From NCBI GenBank assembly GCA_947457395.1, contig CANGVA010000001.1, positions 124,001-188,000 of the forward strand: 64,000 nucleotides of DNA, written 5' to 3'. A model generated the notes under the pieces. That model made no database searches. It was not told the DNA's origin and saw only the letters and a list, made by a program, of their open reading frames with translations. Shown in pieces: positions 1-10,726 of the stretch; the stretch's first letter is position 1, and the number at the start of each line of letters is the position of its first letter. Source of the DNA: Bacteroidota bacterium. GTDB lineage: Bacteria; Bacteroidota; Bacteroidia; UKL13-3. The position numbers and the translations under genes were made by a program.

Positions 1-1
1 T

Positions 2-3000
2 TTTATTTCATTTGATACCTGCCGCATAAATAACGGTGCATATGGAGCATTTTTTACTTCATCCGGCAGCAGTACTTTGGGTCAAAGTTCACAAACGCCA
101 ACTTTTAATAATTGTGATTTTACCAATCAGTATGCCTATGGTATTTACCTTTCAAATATGGAAGGCGTGAGAATGACAAGGAACAGGATACAAACCAATT
201 CAGCCTTTATTTCATACGCAGGTATTTATAACTATTGGATTACAATTCAGGCAGATTTCAGTAGGCCATTAATTACACAAAATATTATTTCAGGAGGGGC
301 AGGTGGCTTTGGTATATATAATAATTATCTAGGTGTAAATTCATCCATGTCTGTTGCACGCAGGCCACTCATCGCGAACAACATGGTTTCAATTGGCACA
401 GGTGCTAATGCTACAAATGGAATATATGATGCTAATAGCAATTGGGCAGATTATTTCCATAATACTGTAAATATTGGATGTAGCCAAACCGGAAATACAT
501 CGGCAGCCGGCTGCTTTGTTTCTACATCGTATGGTAACTCAACAATCCTCAATAATATATTTGCAGCTTCTAATGGTGCGCCTGCTTTCAGAATGGATAA
601 TAATACCTTTTATCCAACCTGTAACTTCAATAACTTTTATACCACCGGACCTAATTTAGCATTTCTTTCTTCATCTCCTTTTGCATCAATGCCTGCTTGG
701 AGAGTTGCTTCCGCAAGAGATGCCAACTCCGTTAACCTTCCTCCCAACTTTCTTTCATTAACAGATTTACGTATTACTTCTGGCTGTATAAATGGTACCC
801 TAATTGCCGGACTTAATACAGATATTGATGGGAAAACAAGGTCAAATCCTCCTGATATAGGTGCATCAGAATTTACCGGTTCCATTCTTAACGATATTGG
901 TTTATCGATGTTGCAATCTCCAACTATTCCTTTTTCACCGGGCTTGCAAGATATACGGGTTGTGGTGAGTAACTATGGTTCAAACACTGTGTCATCAGCA
1001 ACAGTAAGATACCGTGTAAATGGTGGCCTACCTGTTACAGCGTCATATAGTGGTGCGTTGGTTGCTTGCGATACTGCAGGTATTTTATTTACCGGTGCAA
1101 ACAGAGTAAATTTTGTATTGGGTACAAGCTATATGCTACAGATTTGGACTGAGCAACCGAATGGTGTAGCAGATAATAACCGCACAAACGATACCATTAC
1201 AGTTACAATCTGTCCTGCATTAAATGGTCCTTATACCATTAATCCTTCAGGCAGTGGCCCAACAAATTTTACCTCTTTTTCGGCAGCAGCGGCAGCACTT
1301 AATTGCGGAGGCATGAATGGTCCTGTAACCTTTACGGTATCACCTGGCATATACAATGAGCAATTTACACTGAGCGGAATTCAGGGTCTTTCAGCGGTTA
1401 ACCGACTTACCATTAATGGTGTGAGTGCAGCAAACAGAACCATCACATTTAACCCAACCGTCAATTCAATGGGTCATACAATCAGGATACAGAATGCACC
1501 TTTTGTAAGTATCAGAAACCTAACCATTCTTTCCTCAGGTGCAAGCTTTGGTGCACCTGTACATATCCTTGGTTCGAGCAGTAACGCTTCAGTTAAAAAC
1601 TGTATCATTGGCTTTACGGGCAGTGCTGTGAGCAGCACATCATCGGCATATAATGCTGTAATCATTAATAACAATGCTGATGTTACCAATCCTACAGGAA
1701 CAGGTTCAGCAGGATCGGGTATTGAGATAGATAGTAATAATATCCGATTTGGGTTTTATGGTATTTGTATAAGCGGACAAACCAATACACCATACTTAAA
1801 CAGCATATTCGTTCGTAATAATGTTATTGATAGTGCATTTTCGTCAGGTATTTACACCTACTATACAGAAGCATGTAAGTTTTCTAGTAATACCATTCGT
1901 ATGCGTATTACAGGTAACACCAATTCGTTTGGCATGAGTCTTAATTTTGGCTTCTCATCAAACAGCACCTTATTTCATGAGATTGTTGGTAATGCTATTT
2001 ATAATGCAGGTCAATATGGTATTTATAATTACTATAATACTAATCCATCCTCTGCAAGAGGGCGCTTTTACAACAACGTAATTGGTGGGGGTTTCCGCGC
2101 TACCAATGCGTGTGGCATATACTGGCAATATTCTGACTTCTGGGATATCTTTCATAATAGTGTTGTATTGGATGTAAATACTACATCTGCACAGAACGCT
2201 GCATTATTCCTTGATCATTTCAGCACTTTTAATTTAGATATCAGAAATAATCATTTTGTTTATGCAGGTACAGGAGGAAGCGGACTGCCTTTGTTTAGCA
2301 ATAGCGTATTAACCGGGCTTGATTATAACAACTATTTTAACCAGGCAGGCACAAACCTTTTATTTAGATCCGGTATCACATATACTGCCTCAACATACCA
2401 AACAACAGCTGGAGGAGGTGTGAATTCCAGAAATGTAAATCCTTCTTTTGCTTCTAATTTTAATCTGCGCAACGGAGGTTGTATAAAAGGCATAGCTATT
2501 CCGGCTGTCACAACAGATATAGAAGGAATTCTTAGAAATTCTCCTCCGGATGTCGGTGCATATGAATCACGAAATAATGATGCGGGGGTGGTTGCTGTTC
2601 TTTCTCCGGTTCCACCTATTGCTCCAGGCTCTCAGAATATAAGTGTACAGGTAAAGAATTTTGGTTCAAATGTGATTAACACCTTAAGTATTGCTTATTC
2701 TGTTAATGGCAGTGCTCCTGTTACTCAAAATGTATCAGCACTTAATTTACAACCGTGTAGCACAACCACAATTGTTTTTAGCGGAGCCCAACAGTTTAAC
2801 TTTACACCTGGCAGTTCTAATATTGTTGCCTATAGTGCCCAACCCAATGGTACATCAGATGTAAATAGAAGCAATGATACAATTAATATCAATCTCTGTG
2901 GTCCGCTTAATGGTTCTTATACCATTAATCCAAATGGTACAGGGGCTTCCAATTTCCCATCATTCAATGCTGCAATAGCAGCTATGCAGTGTGCAGGCAT

Positions 3001-6000
3001 AACCGGACCTGTCGTATTTAATGTTGCAGCGGCCACTTATAATGAGCAAGTAGATATTCCTGCAATTAGTGGGGCAAATGCTGCTAATACTATCATTTTT
3101 GATGGTGGAGACGGTAACGCCACAAATCGTATACTTACTTTTGCAGCAAGTATTAATAACGCTCGTCATACCCTGCGTTTTAATAATTGCCAGTTTGTAA
3201 CGGTTAGAAACTTAACCATACAAACAACAGGTACATCATTGGGTTGGGGTGTACATTATTTTGGCAATGCACACAATAACAGGATTAGCAATTGCAGGAT
3301 TAATATTGCAGGACCCAATGCGCCAACCAGTGCAAGCACATCCTTTATTGGTATTGTAGGAAGCAATTCAGCTACGAGCGAAAACAGCACGGTACAGATA
3401 CTAAATGCGGTGATTGATTCAAGCACTATAAACAATGGTTATTATTCAATTATATTCAGAGGAAGTTCGGCATCTATCTCTACTGGATTAACAATTCGTA
3501 GTAATAATTTATTTGCTTCATTTTTTTATGGTATATACAATGAAAACCATGACAGTGTGAGCATGCTGAACAATACCATTACGGGGCGTATGTTGGCACC
3601 ACTTAATACCAATGGATATGGTATATATCTGGCCAATATGAACTCTTCTGGAGGTCGCAGATTGGATATTAGTGGCAATACGATTTATGATGTAAGTGCA
3701 TATGGTATCAGCATTAACAGTTCATCAAATAGTGCATCGCGTAATAGGTTATGGAATAATATGATAGGTGGAGGATTTAGCTCCCCAAATGCAACAGGCA
3801 TCTCCTTTAATAGCTCAAATAATTGGGATATTTTCCATAATACCGTTAATCTAGATTTCCCAACCTCCAACCAGTCTGCATCAGCTTTGTATATTGCGTT
3901 TGGAAGCAATTTGAGTACCCGTAATAATATACTCGTATATACTGCTTCATCAGGTTCCGGTTTACCTTATTATGGTATAGTAAATTCTTCTTATTCAGTT
4001 TCCAGTGCGTTTAACTTTAATATGTTTTTTAAACAAGGCATTACCTCCACCGGAACACTCATCTATCATGGAAATAATTTTACCCCGATTAACTTTATCG
4101 GAGGAAACGGATCTAATCTTAACTCCATTTTAAATGCCCCTATATTTTTAAGTAGCAAAAATCTACGTATATATGATGGATGCTTTAATGGTGATAGCTT
4201 GGGAGTAACAACCGATATTGATGGAAATCTACGCAGCAGCTTTGGAGATATGGGCGCTGATGAAGTTCCAACGGGCACTAATGATATTGGCGTTAGAACA
4301 CTACTTAATCCTTCAATTCCTCTTTCACCGGGCCTGCAGGATATCAGGGTAATTATTAAAAATTATGGCACCAATACGATAACCGGTGGAACAGTTAAAT
4401 ATAGTATCAATAATGCTGCGCCAATATCGGCAGTTTTTACAGATACACTAACTCCTTGTGATACGGCAATTGTAATATTTACCGGTGCAAATCAGTTTAA
4501 TTTTGTTGCAGGTAGTGTATACTCAATTAAGGTATATACGGAGCAACCAAATGGCACGTCCGATACATATAACCTGAATGATACATTTAGCACGGGAACA
4601 CTCTGTACTGCAATTTCCGGTTCATTTACGATAAATCCGGCAGGTTCCGGTTCTACTAATTATACTTCATTTGATGCAGCAATTACGGCACTGCAATGCT
4701 CAGGGGTTAGCGGACCGGTAACATTTAATGTGGCTGCAGGAACGTATAATACCCAAGTTGTCATACCTTCTATACCAGGCACATCTATCACAAATACGAT
4801 TACGTTTACTGGTGCCGGTAGAAATAATACAATAGTAACTTTTGCCGCAACTTCTAATGCAGCAGCGCACACCATCCGCTTAATAAATACAGGGTTCATT
4901 AATATCCAGAACATGACCATTGCCGGAACAGGAAATAGCAATGCATGGCCTGTGCACATCATGAACGCCTCAAATATTAAGGTCAGGAACTGTCGCATAG
5001 AAATTACAGGAAATGGTGCAGCAGGAACCAATACAGCATTTGTTCCGGTTATGGTAAACGGATCAACCACATCCGCAACTACCCAAACACTAACCGATAG
5101 CATTGAGATTGACTCAAACATTATAAATGGGGGCTTTGCAAGTGTATGGATTTATAACAACAACGGTGCAAATAATAGAATCAGATGGAATACGCTGAAT
5201 AATCCATTTTATTATGGAGTATATGCCTTTATTATAACCGAGTTAAAGGTAATAGGTAATACCATTAACATGCTGCCATCAGGCAATATTAACAGCACGG
5301 GTGTATACATGCAAAGTTGTAATGCTTCTACAGGGCAGGTGCATGAAATATCAGGAAATCAAATTTTTGATATGGGGCAGTATGGCATATATTGTGGTTT
5401 TTCTTACGGCATGTTTAGTAGCCCATCTCGTATGGTTAATAATATGATTACCGGCTTCCGTAATACAAGTGCACATTATGGAATATACGCTGAGTACTGC
5501 GGAAGCTGGGGAATTTGGTTTAACTCCATTCTCTCTGATACCATTAGTAGTAATCCAAACGGAGCGCTTCATCTAACCAATTCCAATCAAATAGATGTAC
5601 GTAATAATATTCTTGCCGTAAATTCCTCAGCATCTTCTCAACTTCCTTTTTATGCTGCAACGGCCGGAAATGTTTCTGGATTAAACTATAACAACTACTT
5701 TAAACCAGGTACTTCCAACCCACTTATATTTGTTGGTATTAATTATAACAGTAGCAATTTTATCGGAGGCGGTGGATATAACCTGAACTCAATCAGCCGT
5801 GATCCATTCTTTGTTTCAAGAAAAGATTTACACATCAATAACACTTGTAACAATGGTTTACAAATTGCAGCTGTTACAACTGATTTGGATGGGCAATTGC
5901 GATCTAATCCGCCTGACATGGGTGCGGATGAATTAACTGGTGGTATTTCAAATAATGCAGGTGTAAGTGCAGTAATTTCTCCGGTAGTACCATTAAACTC

Positions 6001-9000
6001 CGGCCCACAAAATATTTCTCTTATTGTATCTAATTTGGGCAATAATATGATTACAGGAGTTAATGTTCATTACTCTGTTAACAATGCAACCCCTGTTACC
6101 TTGTTCGTGCCAGATACCATTTTACCGTGCGATACCCAAGTGGTTATATTCTCAGGAGCAAACCAATATAATTTTGCTCCTGGAAGTGCGTACACTATCA
6201 AAGCATATACATCACTGCCAAATGGATTGGCAGATAATAATAACTTGGATGATACGCTAATCGTTGGTCCAATTTGCCCTGCCATGAGCGGAAATTATAC
6301 TATTGATGCTTCAGGAAGCGGTCTAAATAACTTCACTACATTTGGAGCAGCTATTGCTGCATTGCAATGCGCAGGTATCAGTGATGATGTTTTCTTCACC
6401 GTATCAAATGGCACCTTTAATGAGCAAGTTAATATAGGGGCTGTAGTTGGGGTTAATGATACTACACGTATTTGGTTTAATGGTAGCTCCCAGGCTGGCA
6501 CCATTCTATCATTTAATCCAACTTCGGCTACAGCTGCTCACACATTACGTATCAATAATTCGCCATTTGTTTCATTTAGAAATATGACTATTCAGAGCAC
6601 AGGAATTAATCTTGGAGTGCCAGTTCATATTATGGGAGCTTCTCATGAGGCGCGCATTAAAAACTGTAATATCAGAATAACAGGAACTGGTGCAAGTTCA
6701 GGAAATATTGGTTACATCGGTATACTCATAAATGGGGGGTCAGATGTAAATAATCCGCTTAGTGGTGCTGCCTCTACCTTTATTAATAATGTTGAGATTG
6801 ACAGCAATCGTATTACTTCAGGATATTACTCTATTTTGATTAATGGTAGAACAAGTATTCCTTATGCAAATAATATTCGCATCAGAAGAAATAGTATTGA
6901 TAGTGCATTCTACTATGGTGTTTATGTAAATTATATAGATGCTTTCAAATTCCTAAACAATAATCTTAATATGCGCGTAAGCGGAAACGCTAATAGCCAG
7001 GGATTGTATTTGAATAATCTATATACTACCGGTACTAATTTTCATGAGATATCAAACAACCGTATACACGGAGCAGGCCAAAACGGTATTTATAGTTGGT
7101 TCTGCAGCAATACTTCTACAGCAAGAGGAAGGATGATTAACAATATGATTGGCGGAAGCTTTAGAACAAGCAATGCAATGGCTGTAAACTGGAACTACTC
7201 TGATTTCTGGGATATTTGGAACAACACTATGGTAATGGATGTAGCTACTTTCTCTGCTCAGAATGCCGTGATGTATATCAATGGTTTTACTAACCAGAAT
7301 AATTTAGATATCAGAAATAATGTATTCTATTATGCCGCCCTTACCGGTACAGGTTTGCCTTTCTACGTGAATGGGCCTGCATCCTTTACCGCTTTTAATT
7401 TCAATAATTTTTATAAGCCGGGAACCTTACCCGTAAATTTAATTTTCATTAATGGAACCACTTATACAACTGCAAATTATCAAGGTGGTGGAGGATTTAA
7501 TGTCAACTCGGTTTCTTCAATGAATTCGTATCTGGGTATTCGTGATTTTCATTTAACCACTCCTGGTGCAAAGGGAACAACCATAGCACAGGTAGCAACA
7601 GATATAGATGGGGAAAGTAGACAAACACCTCCTGATCTTGGCGCAGATGAATATTACAGTTCTATGGATCTGGGTGTATTAACCATTGATTCTCCCGCTG
7701 CAGCCGGCTTCTGCAGTGGTTCTAGAAATGTAGTTGTAAGGTTAAGGAATTATGGAAATCAGAATATCATTTCTGCCAACGTTCATGTATTGGTGAACGG
7801 TATTTTACAACTTACAACACCATGGACAGGTAATTTGGGCCTAGGTGCTACCAGCGGTTTATTTAACGTAGGTCAAGTATCCTTGAGTTCCGGTAATTCA
7901 GTTATTACTGCATATACTTCTTCTCCTAATGGTGGTACGGATATTAATGCAAGTAATGATAGTGCAACGCGGGTTTATTCCGTTACTCAGACTGTTGTTC
8001 CAACCATTGCTATAACTGCATCAAGTACTGCAATATGCAGTGGAACAAATGTTACCTTACGCGCTACCTATACAAATGGTGGTGTAACTCCTTTAATACA
8101 ATGGCGCAGAAATGGTGTTACGTTTGGTAATTCCGATTCTATTGTAACCAATGCGCTGGCTAATAATGACTCCATAATTTGCATTCTTTCTTCATCTGCA
8201 GCATGTGCTACACCATCTTCAGTGAATTCAAATTCAATCATTATGAATGTAAATACCACTCAGCCTGCAGTGGTAAACATAACTGCTACTTCCACCAATA
8301 TCTGCACCGGTCAAACAGTTACATTTACAGCCACACCAACCAATGGTGGTACAAGACCTTTTTATCAATGGAAACGTAACGGGTTAAATGTGGGTGCCGA
8401 TACCAATATTTATCAATCAAGTGGTTTGAATAACGGAGACAGTATTACTGTAATTATGAACTCAAATTTGGGCTGTGCAAGTCCAAATATTGATACATCA
8501 AACTTCATTAAGATATCGGTCAATAACTATGTATCTCCTGCAGTTAGCATTGTGGCAAGTGCTACTTCAATTTGTTCTGGGGTTGTTGATACATTTACCG
8601 CAACTCCTGTTAACGGTGGTATAGCTCCAGTTTATCAATGGAAGCGAAACGGATTAAATGTTGGAACCAATAACAACCGCTATATTACAGCAGCGCTTGC
8701 TAATAATGATACCATACAGGTAGTGATGACATCTAATGCAGCCTGTGCCCTGCCTGCTCAGGTTAATTCAAATAAAATTGGTGTGGGTGTAACAACTTCT
8801 GTTACACCAACTATTGTTATGACGCCAACATCAACCAGTATTTGTAGCGGTACACTCGTTACCTTTACTAGTGCCATTACCAACGGAGGAAGCACACCGA
8901 GCTACCAATGGAAGAAAAACAATCTGAATGTAGGAACGGATACCAATATTTACACCGATAATAATCTGCAAAATAATGATAGTATTTTTGTTGTGTTAAC

Positions 9001-10633
9001 TTCAAATGCAGTTTGTGCAACATCTGCTAACGTAAACTCAAATAAGGTTCGCATTACTGTGAATCCTGTATCAACACCTGATGTAACTATTAATGCATCT
9101 ACAAATAATATTTGCAGCAGCACTCCTGTTCAGTTTAGCGCTATACCGGTAAATGGTGGAACCACGCCAAGTTATCAGTGGAGGCGCAATGGAGTTGTTG
9201 TAGGCTCGGATAGTATACGCTTTACGTCTGCCTCACTAAGTAATGGAGATACAATTCGGGTTATTATGACAAGTAATGCACTTTGCCGGACCAAGAATAG
9301 TGATACCTCAAACTTCATAGTTATGCAAATTACTCCTACTGTTACACCAAGCATCAATGTGTCGGGTACAGCAACAACTATTTGTGCAGGTACAGTAGTT
9401 AAGTTTTCAGCTAATGTAACAGGTGGAGGAACTCTACCTGCTTATCAATGGAAACGTAATGGGGTAAACGTTGGCATTGACAGTTCAGGATTTACTACAG
9501 CTGCTATTAATAATAATGATACATTTTATGCCGTACTCACGTCTAATGTAGCTTGTGCTACCGTTGGCTCTGCATTATCCAATAAACTCCTTATGCGTGT
9601 CAATACTACCATACCTGTTTCGGTGAGCATTACCTCAACCGGAAATAATATTTGCCAGGGTGCACCTGTAACTTTCAGTGCTACCTATACCAATGGCGGA
9701 TTTACACCATCATTCCAATGGCAAAGAAACGGAGTGAATGTGGGATCTGATAGCATGTCATTCACCACTGCTGCGTTAAGCAATGGCGATTCAGTAAGGG
9801 TTATTTTCCGTTCAAGTTTAAATTGCCCTTCCAATCCGGCATTGCCTTCAACTGCCATAGGTATGTCTATAACGCCTTCTGTTACACCTGATATTACTGT
9901 AAATTCAACAGCAACCAATGTTTGCAAAGGAGCAGTGGTTAAGTTTATAGCTTCTGCATTGAATGGCGGAACAGCACCTTCTTTTGCATGGTTTAGAAAT
10001 GGAATTCAGGTAGGTATGGATAGTTCGGGTTATACTACAGATGCCATTAACTCCGGAGATCAGTTTCTTTGCGTACTTACATCTAATTCAGTATGCGCTA
10101 CCAAAATAAATGACACATCTAATATATCAGTAATAACAGTTAAGCCCTTACCTGTTAAACCTGTAATCACAAGAAGTAATGATACATTAATTGCTTCATC
10201 TGTTGGTTTAAGCTATCAGTGGTTTAAAGATGGTGCAATTATAGCCGGTGCATCAACACGTAAATACAGGTTTACGCAGAATGGCTCCTATACCGTTTCG
10301 GTAGATAGCAATGGTTGTCCTAGTATCTCAAACTCTTTTGTGGTTAGTAATGTTGGTATGGATGATTTAGGTGCAATTGGGTCCATCTCCGTTTATCCAA
10401 ACCCAACAACTGCAAGTGTCAATATAGACGTATTGTTCAATTCATCTGAGGCAACCCAATTAATTGTTCTGGATATGTTTGGCAAAATTATTCATCAGTC
10501 AAGCAAGGGTATTGTAGATAAAATCAGTGATGAAAATATAGCACTTGACTTATTTGCTGATGGCATTTACTTTATTCAAGTTGTTCATGGCGATGCAGTT
10601 GCTACCAAGAAAATTTTAAAAACAACCAGATAG
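2..10633 (+). CDS. Giant secreted beta-helix/Ig-repeat protein with T9SS sorting domain, 5' partial
   Basis: The reading frame is open from base 2, so the start lies upstream; the TTG at 77 is not a real start. More than 3,500 residues are visible. The order is: end of one parallel beta-helix module, four full modules of about 560 residues, eight Ig-like repeats of about 90 residues, one degenerate repeat, and a C-terminal domain beginning with VYPNPTTASVNID at about 10390 and ending in KKILKTTR. That tail is typical of type A T9SS cargo, so I infer export across the outer membrane and attachment to the cell surface or release. Each beta-helix module is rich in Asn-Asn turns and short YGIY-type rungs and ends with a DIDG...PPD(I/M)GA(D/S)E signature followed by a CARDB-like domain. 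The role is probably adhesion or glycan contact; no catalytic motif was recognised. A stem-loop terminator follows directly. Confidence 0.9.
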   Translation, partial: FISFDTCRINNGAYGAFFTSSGSSTLGQSSQTPTFNNCDFTNQYAYGIYLSNMEGVRMTRNRIQTNSAFISYAGIYNYWITIQADFSRPLITQNIISGGAGGFGIYNNYLGVNSSMSVARRPLIANNMVSIGTGANATNGIYDANSNWADYFHNTVNIGCSQTGNTSAAGCFVSTSYGNSTILNNIFAASNGAPAFRMDNNTFYPTCNFNNFYTTGPNLAFLSSSPFASMPAWRVASARDANSVNLPPNFLSLTDLRITSGCINGTLIAGLNTDIDGKTRSNPPDIGASEFTGSILNDIGLSMLQSPTIPFSPGLQDIRVVVSNYGSNTVSSATVRYRVNGGLPVTASYSGALVACDTAGILFTGANRVNFVLGTSYMLQIWTEQPNGVADNNRTNDTITVTICPALNGPYTINPSGSGPTNFTSFSAAAAALNCGGMNGPVTFTVSPGIYNEQFTLSGIQGLSAVNRLTINGVSAANRTITFNPTVNSMGHTIRIQNAPFVSIRNLTILSSGASFGAPVHILGSSSNASVKNCIIGFTGSAVSSTSSAYNAVIINNNADVTNPTGTGSAGSGIEIDSNNIRFGFYGICISGQTNTPYLNSIFVRNNVIDSAFSSGIYTYYTEACKFSSNTIRMRITGNTNSFGMSLNFGFSSNSTLFHEIVGNAIYNAGQYGIYNYYNTNPSSARGRFYNNVIGGGFRATNACGIYWQYSDFWDIFHNSVVLDVNTTSAQNAALFLDHFSTFNLDIRNNHFVYAGTGGSGLPLFSNSVLTGLDYNNYFNQAGTNLLFRSGITYTASTYQTTAGGGVNSRNVNPSFASNFNLRNGGCIKGIAIPAVTTDIEGILRNSPPDVGAYESRNNDAGVVAVLSPVPPIAPGSQNISVQVKNFGSNVINTLSIAYSVNGSAPVTQNVSALNLQPCSTTTIVFSGAQQFNFTPGSSNIVAYSAQPNGTSDVNRSNDTININLCGPLNGSYTINPNGTGASNFPSFNAAIAAMQCAGITGPVVFNVAAATYNEQVDIPAISGANAANTIIFDGGDGNATNRILTFAASINNARHTLRFNNCQFVTVRNLTIQTTGTSLGWGVHYFGNAHNNRISNCRINIAGPNAPTSASTSFIGIVGSNSATSENSTVQILNAVIDSSTINNGYYSIIFRGSSASISTGLTIRSNNLFASFFYGIYNENHDSVSMLNNTITGRMLAPLNTNGYGIYLANMNSSGGRRLDISGNTIYDVSAYGISINSSSNSASRNRLWNNMIGGGFSSPNATGISFNSSNNWDIFHNTVNLDFPTSNQSASALYIAFGSNLSTRNNILVYTASSGSGLPYYGIVNSSYSVSSAFNFNMFFKQGITSTGTLIYHGNNFTPINFIGGNGSNLNSILNAPIFLSSKNLRIYDGCFNGDSLGVTTDIDGNLRSSFGDMGADEVPTGTNDIGVRTLLNPSIPLSPGLQDIRVIIKNYGTNTITGGTVKYSINNAAPISAVFTDTLTPCDTAIVIFTGANQFNFVAGSVYSIKVYTEQPNGTSDTYNLNDTFSTGTLCTAISGSFTINPAGSGSTNYTSFDAAITALQCSGVSGPVTFNVAAGTYNTQVVIPSIPGTSITNTITFTGAGRNNTIVTFAATSNAAAHTIRLINTGFINIQNMTIAGTGNSNAWPVHIMNASNIKVRNCRIEITGNGAAGTNTAFVPVMVNGSTTSATTQTLTDSIEIDSNIINGGFASVWIYNNNGANNRIRWNTLNNPFYYGVYAFIITELKVIGNTINMLPSGNINSTGVYMQSCNASTGQVHEISGNQIFDMGQYGIYCGFSYGMFSSPSRMVNNMITGFRNTSAHYGIYAEYCGSWGIWFNSILSDTISSNPNGALHLTNSNQIDVRNNILAVNSSASSQLPFYAATAGNVSGLNYNNYFKPGTSNPLIFVGINYNSSNFIGGGGYNLNSISRDPFFVSRKDLHINNTCNNGLQIAAVTTDLDGQLRSNPPDMGADELTGGISNNAGVSAVISPVVPLNSGPQNISLIVSNLGNNMITGVNVHYSVNNATPVTLFVPDTILPCDTQVVIFSGANQYNFAPGSAYTIKAYTSLPNGLADNNNLDDTLIVGPICPAMSGNYTIDASGSGLNNFTTFGAAIAALQCAGISDDVFFTVSNGTFNEQVNIGAVVGVNDTTRIWFNGSSQAGTILSFNPTSATAAHTLRINNSPFVSFRNMTIQSTGINLGVPVHIMGASHEARIKNCNIRITGTGASSGNIGYIGILINGGSDVNNPLSGAASTFINNVEIDSNRITSGYYSILINGRTSIPYANNIRIRRNSIDSAFYYGVYVNYIDAFKFLNNNLNMRVSGNANSQGLYLNNLYTTGTNFHEISNNRIHGAGQNGIYSWFCSNTSTARGRMINNMIGGSFRTSNAMAVNWNYSDFWDIWNNTMVMDVATFSAQNAVMYINGFTNQNNLDIRNNVFYYAALTGTGLPFYVNGPASFTAFNFNNFYKPGTLPVNLIFINGTTYTTANYQGGGGFNVNSVSSMNSYLGIRDFHLTTPGAKGTTIAQVATDIDGESRQTPPDLGADEYYSSMDLGVLTIDSPAAAGFCSGSRNVVVRLRNYGNQNIISANVHVLVNGILQLTTPWTGNLGLGATSGLFNVGQVSLSSGNSVITAYTSSPNGGTDINASNDSATRVYSVTQTVVPTIAITASSTAICSGTNVTLRATYTNGGVTPLIQWRRNGVTFGNSDSIVTNALANNDSIICILSSSAACATPSSVNSNSIIMNVNTTQPAVVNITATSTNICTGQTVTFTATPTNGGTRPFYQWKRNGLNVGADTNIYQSSGLNNGDSITVIMNSNLGCASPNIDTSNFIKISVNNYVSPAVSIVASATSICSGVVDTFTATPVNGGIAPVYQWKRNGLNVGTNNNRYITAALANNDTIQVVMTSNAACALPAQVNSNKIGVGVTTSVTPTIVMTPTSTSICSGTLVTFTSAITNGGSTPSYQWKKNNLNVGTDTNIYTDNNLQNNDSIFVVLTSNAVCATSANVNSNKVRITVNPVSTPDVTINASTNNICSSTPVQFSAIPVNGGTTPSYQWRRNGVVVGSDSIRFTSASLSNGDTIRVIMTSNALCRTKNSDTSNFIVMQITPTVTPSINVSGTATTICAGTVVKFSANVTGGGTLPAYQWKRNGVNVGIDSSGFTTAAINNNDTFYAVLTSNVACATVGSALSNKLLMRVNTTIPVSVSITSTGNNICQGAPVTFSATYTNGGFTPSFQWQRNGVNVGSDSMSFTTAALSNGDSVRVIFRSSLNCPSNPALPSTAIGMSITPSVTPDITVNSTATNVCKGAVVKFIASALNGGTAPSFAWFRNGIQVGMDSSGYTTDAINSGDQFLCVLTSNSVCATKINDTSNISVITVKPLPVKPVITRSNDTLIASSVGLSYQWFKDGAIIAGASTRKYRFTQNGSYTVSVDSNGCPSISNSFVVSNVGMDDLGAIGSISVYPNPTTASVNIDVLFNSSEATQLIVLDMFGKIIHQSSKGIVDKISDENIALDLFADGIYFIQVVHGDAVATKKILKTTR
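1211..7990 (+). repeat. Four tandem beta-helix + CARDB-like modules, about 1.7 kb each
   Basis: Modules begin at a conserved Cys codon at 1211, 2897, 4604 and 6275, giving spacings of 1686, 1707 and 1671 bases. Each opens with a C-x-x-(L/M/I)-x-G-x-(Y/F)-TI motif and a G-(S/T)-G-x3-(N)-(F/Y) segment. The partial module at 2-1210 would be a fifth. The protein sequences are clearly homologous but the DNA has diverged, so the duplications look old. Confidence 0.85.
7995..10145 (+). repeat. Eight Ig-like repeats of about 270 bp
   Basis: Each unit carries an (I/V)C-x-G motif, an NGG turn, a (Y/F)QW-(K/R)-(R/K)NG core, a (N/S)-x-D-(S/T) segment and a SN-x-x-C motif. Such arrays are common near the C terminus of large Bacteroidota adhesins, where they act as stalks. 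A ninth, degenerate unit with SYQWFKDG lies at about 10150-10350, just before the sorting domain. Confidence 0.85.
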
Positions 10634-10658
10634 CAGTTATTCTTTTATGAAACCAACA

Positions 10659-10690
10659 AGAGCCGCCCTTACGGGTGGCTCTTTTATTTT
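10659..10690 (+). terminator. Rho-independent terminator
   Basis: A 10-bp stem (AGAGCCGCCC paired with GGGTGGCTCT, one G-T pair) with a TTAC loop is followed by a T-rich run. It lies 25 bases after the giant gene's stop codon. Confidence 0.85.
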
Positions 10691-10726
10691 ATGCCTACCT
10701 ATTGTATAATGCAAAAAATTTAAAGC

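Noticed and set aside
4660-5121. 153-codon minus-strand open frame
   Set aside because: It is antisense to the giant gene's repeat modules and its composition simply mirrors the sense frame.
77-10633. TTG at 77 as start of the giant protein
   Set aside because: The frame is open to base 2 and the sequence before 77 continues the beta-helix pattern, so the gene simply enters from outside the window.
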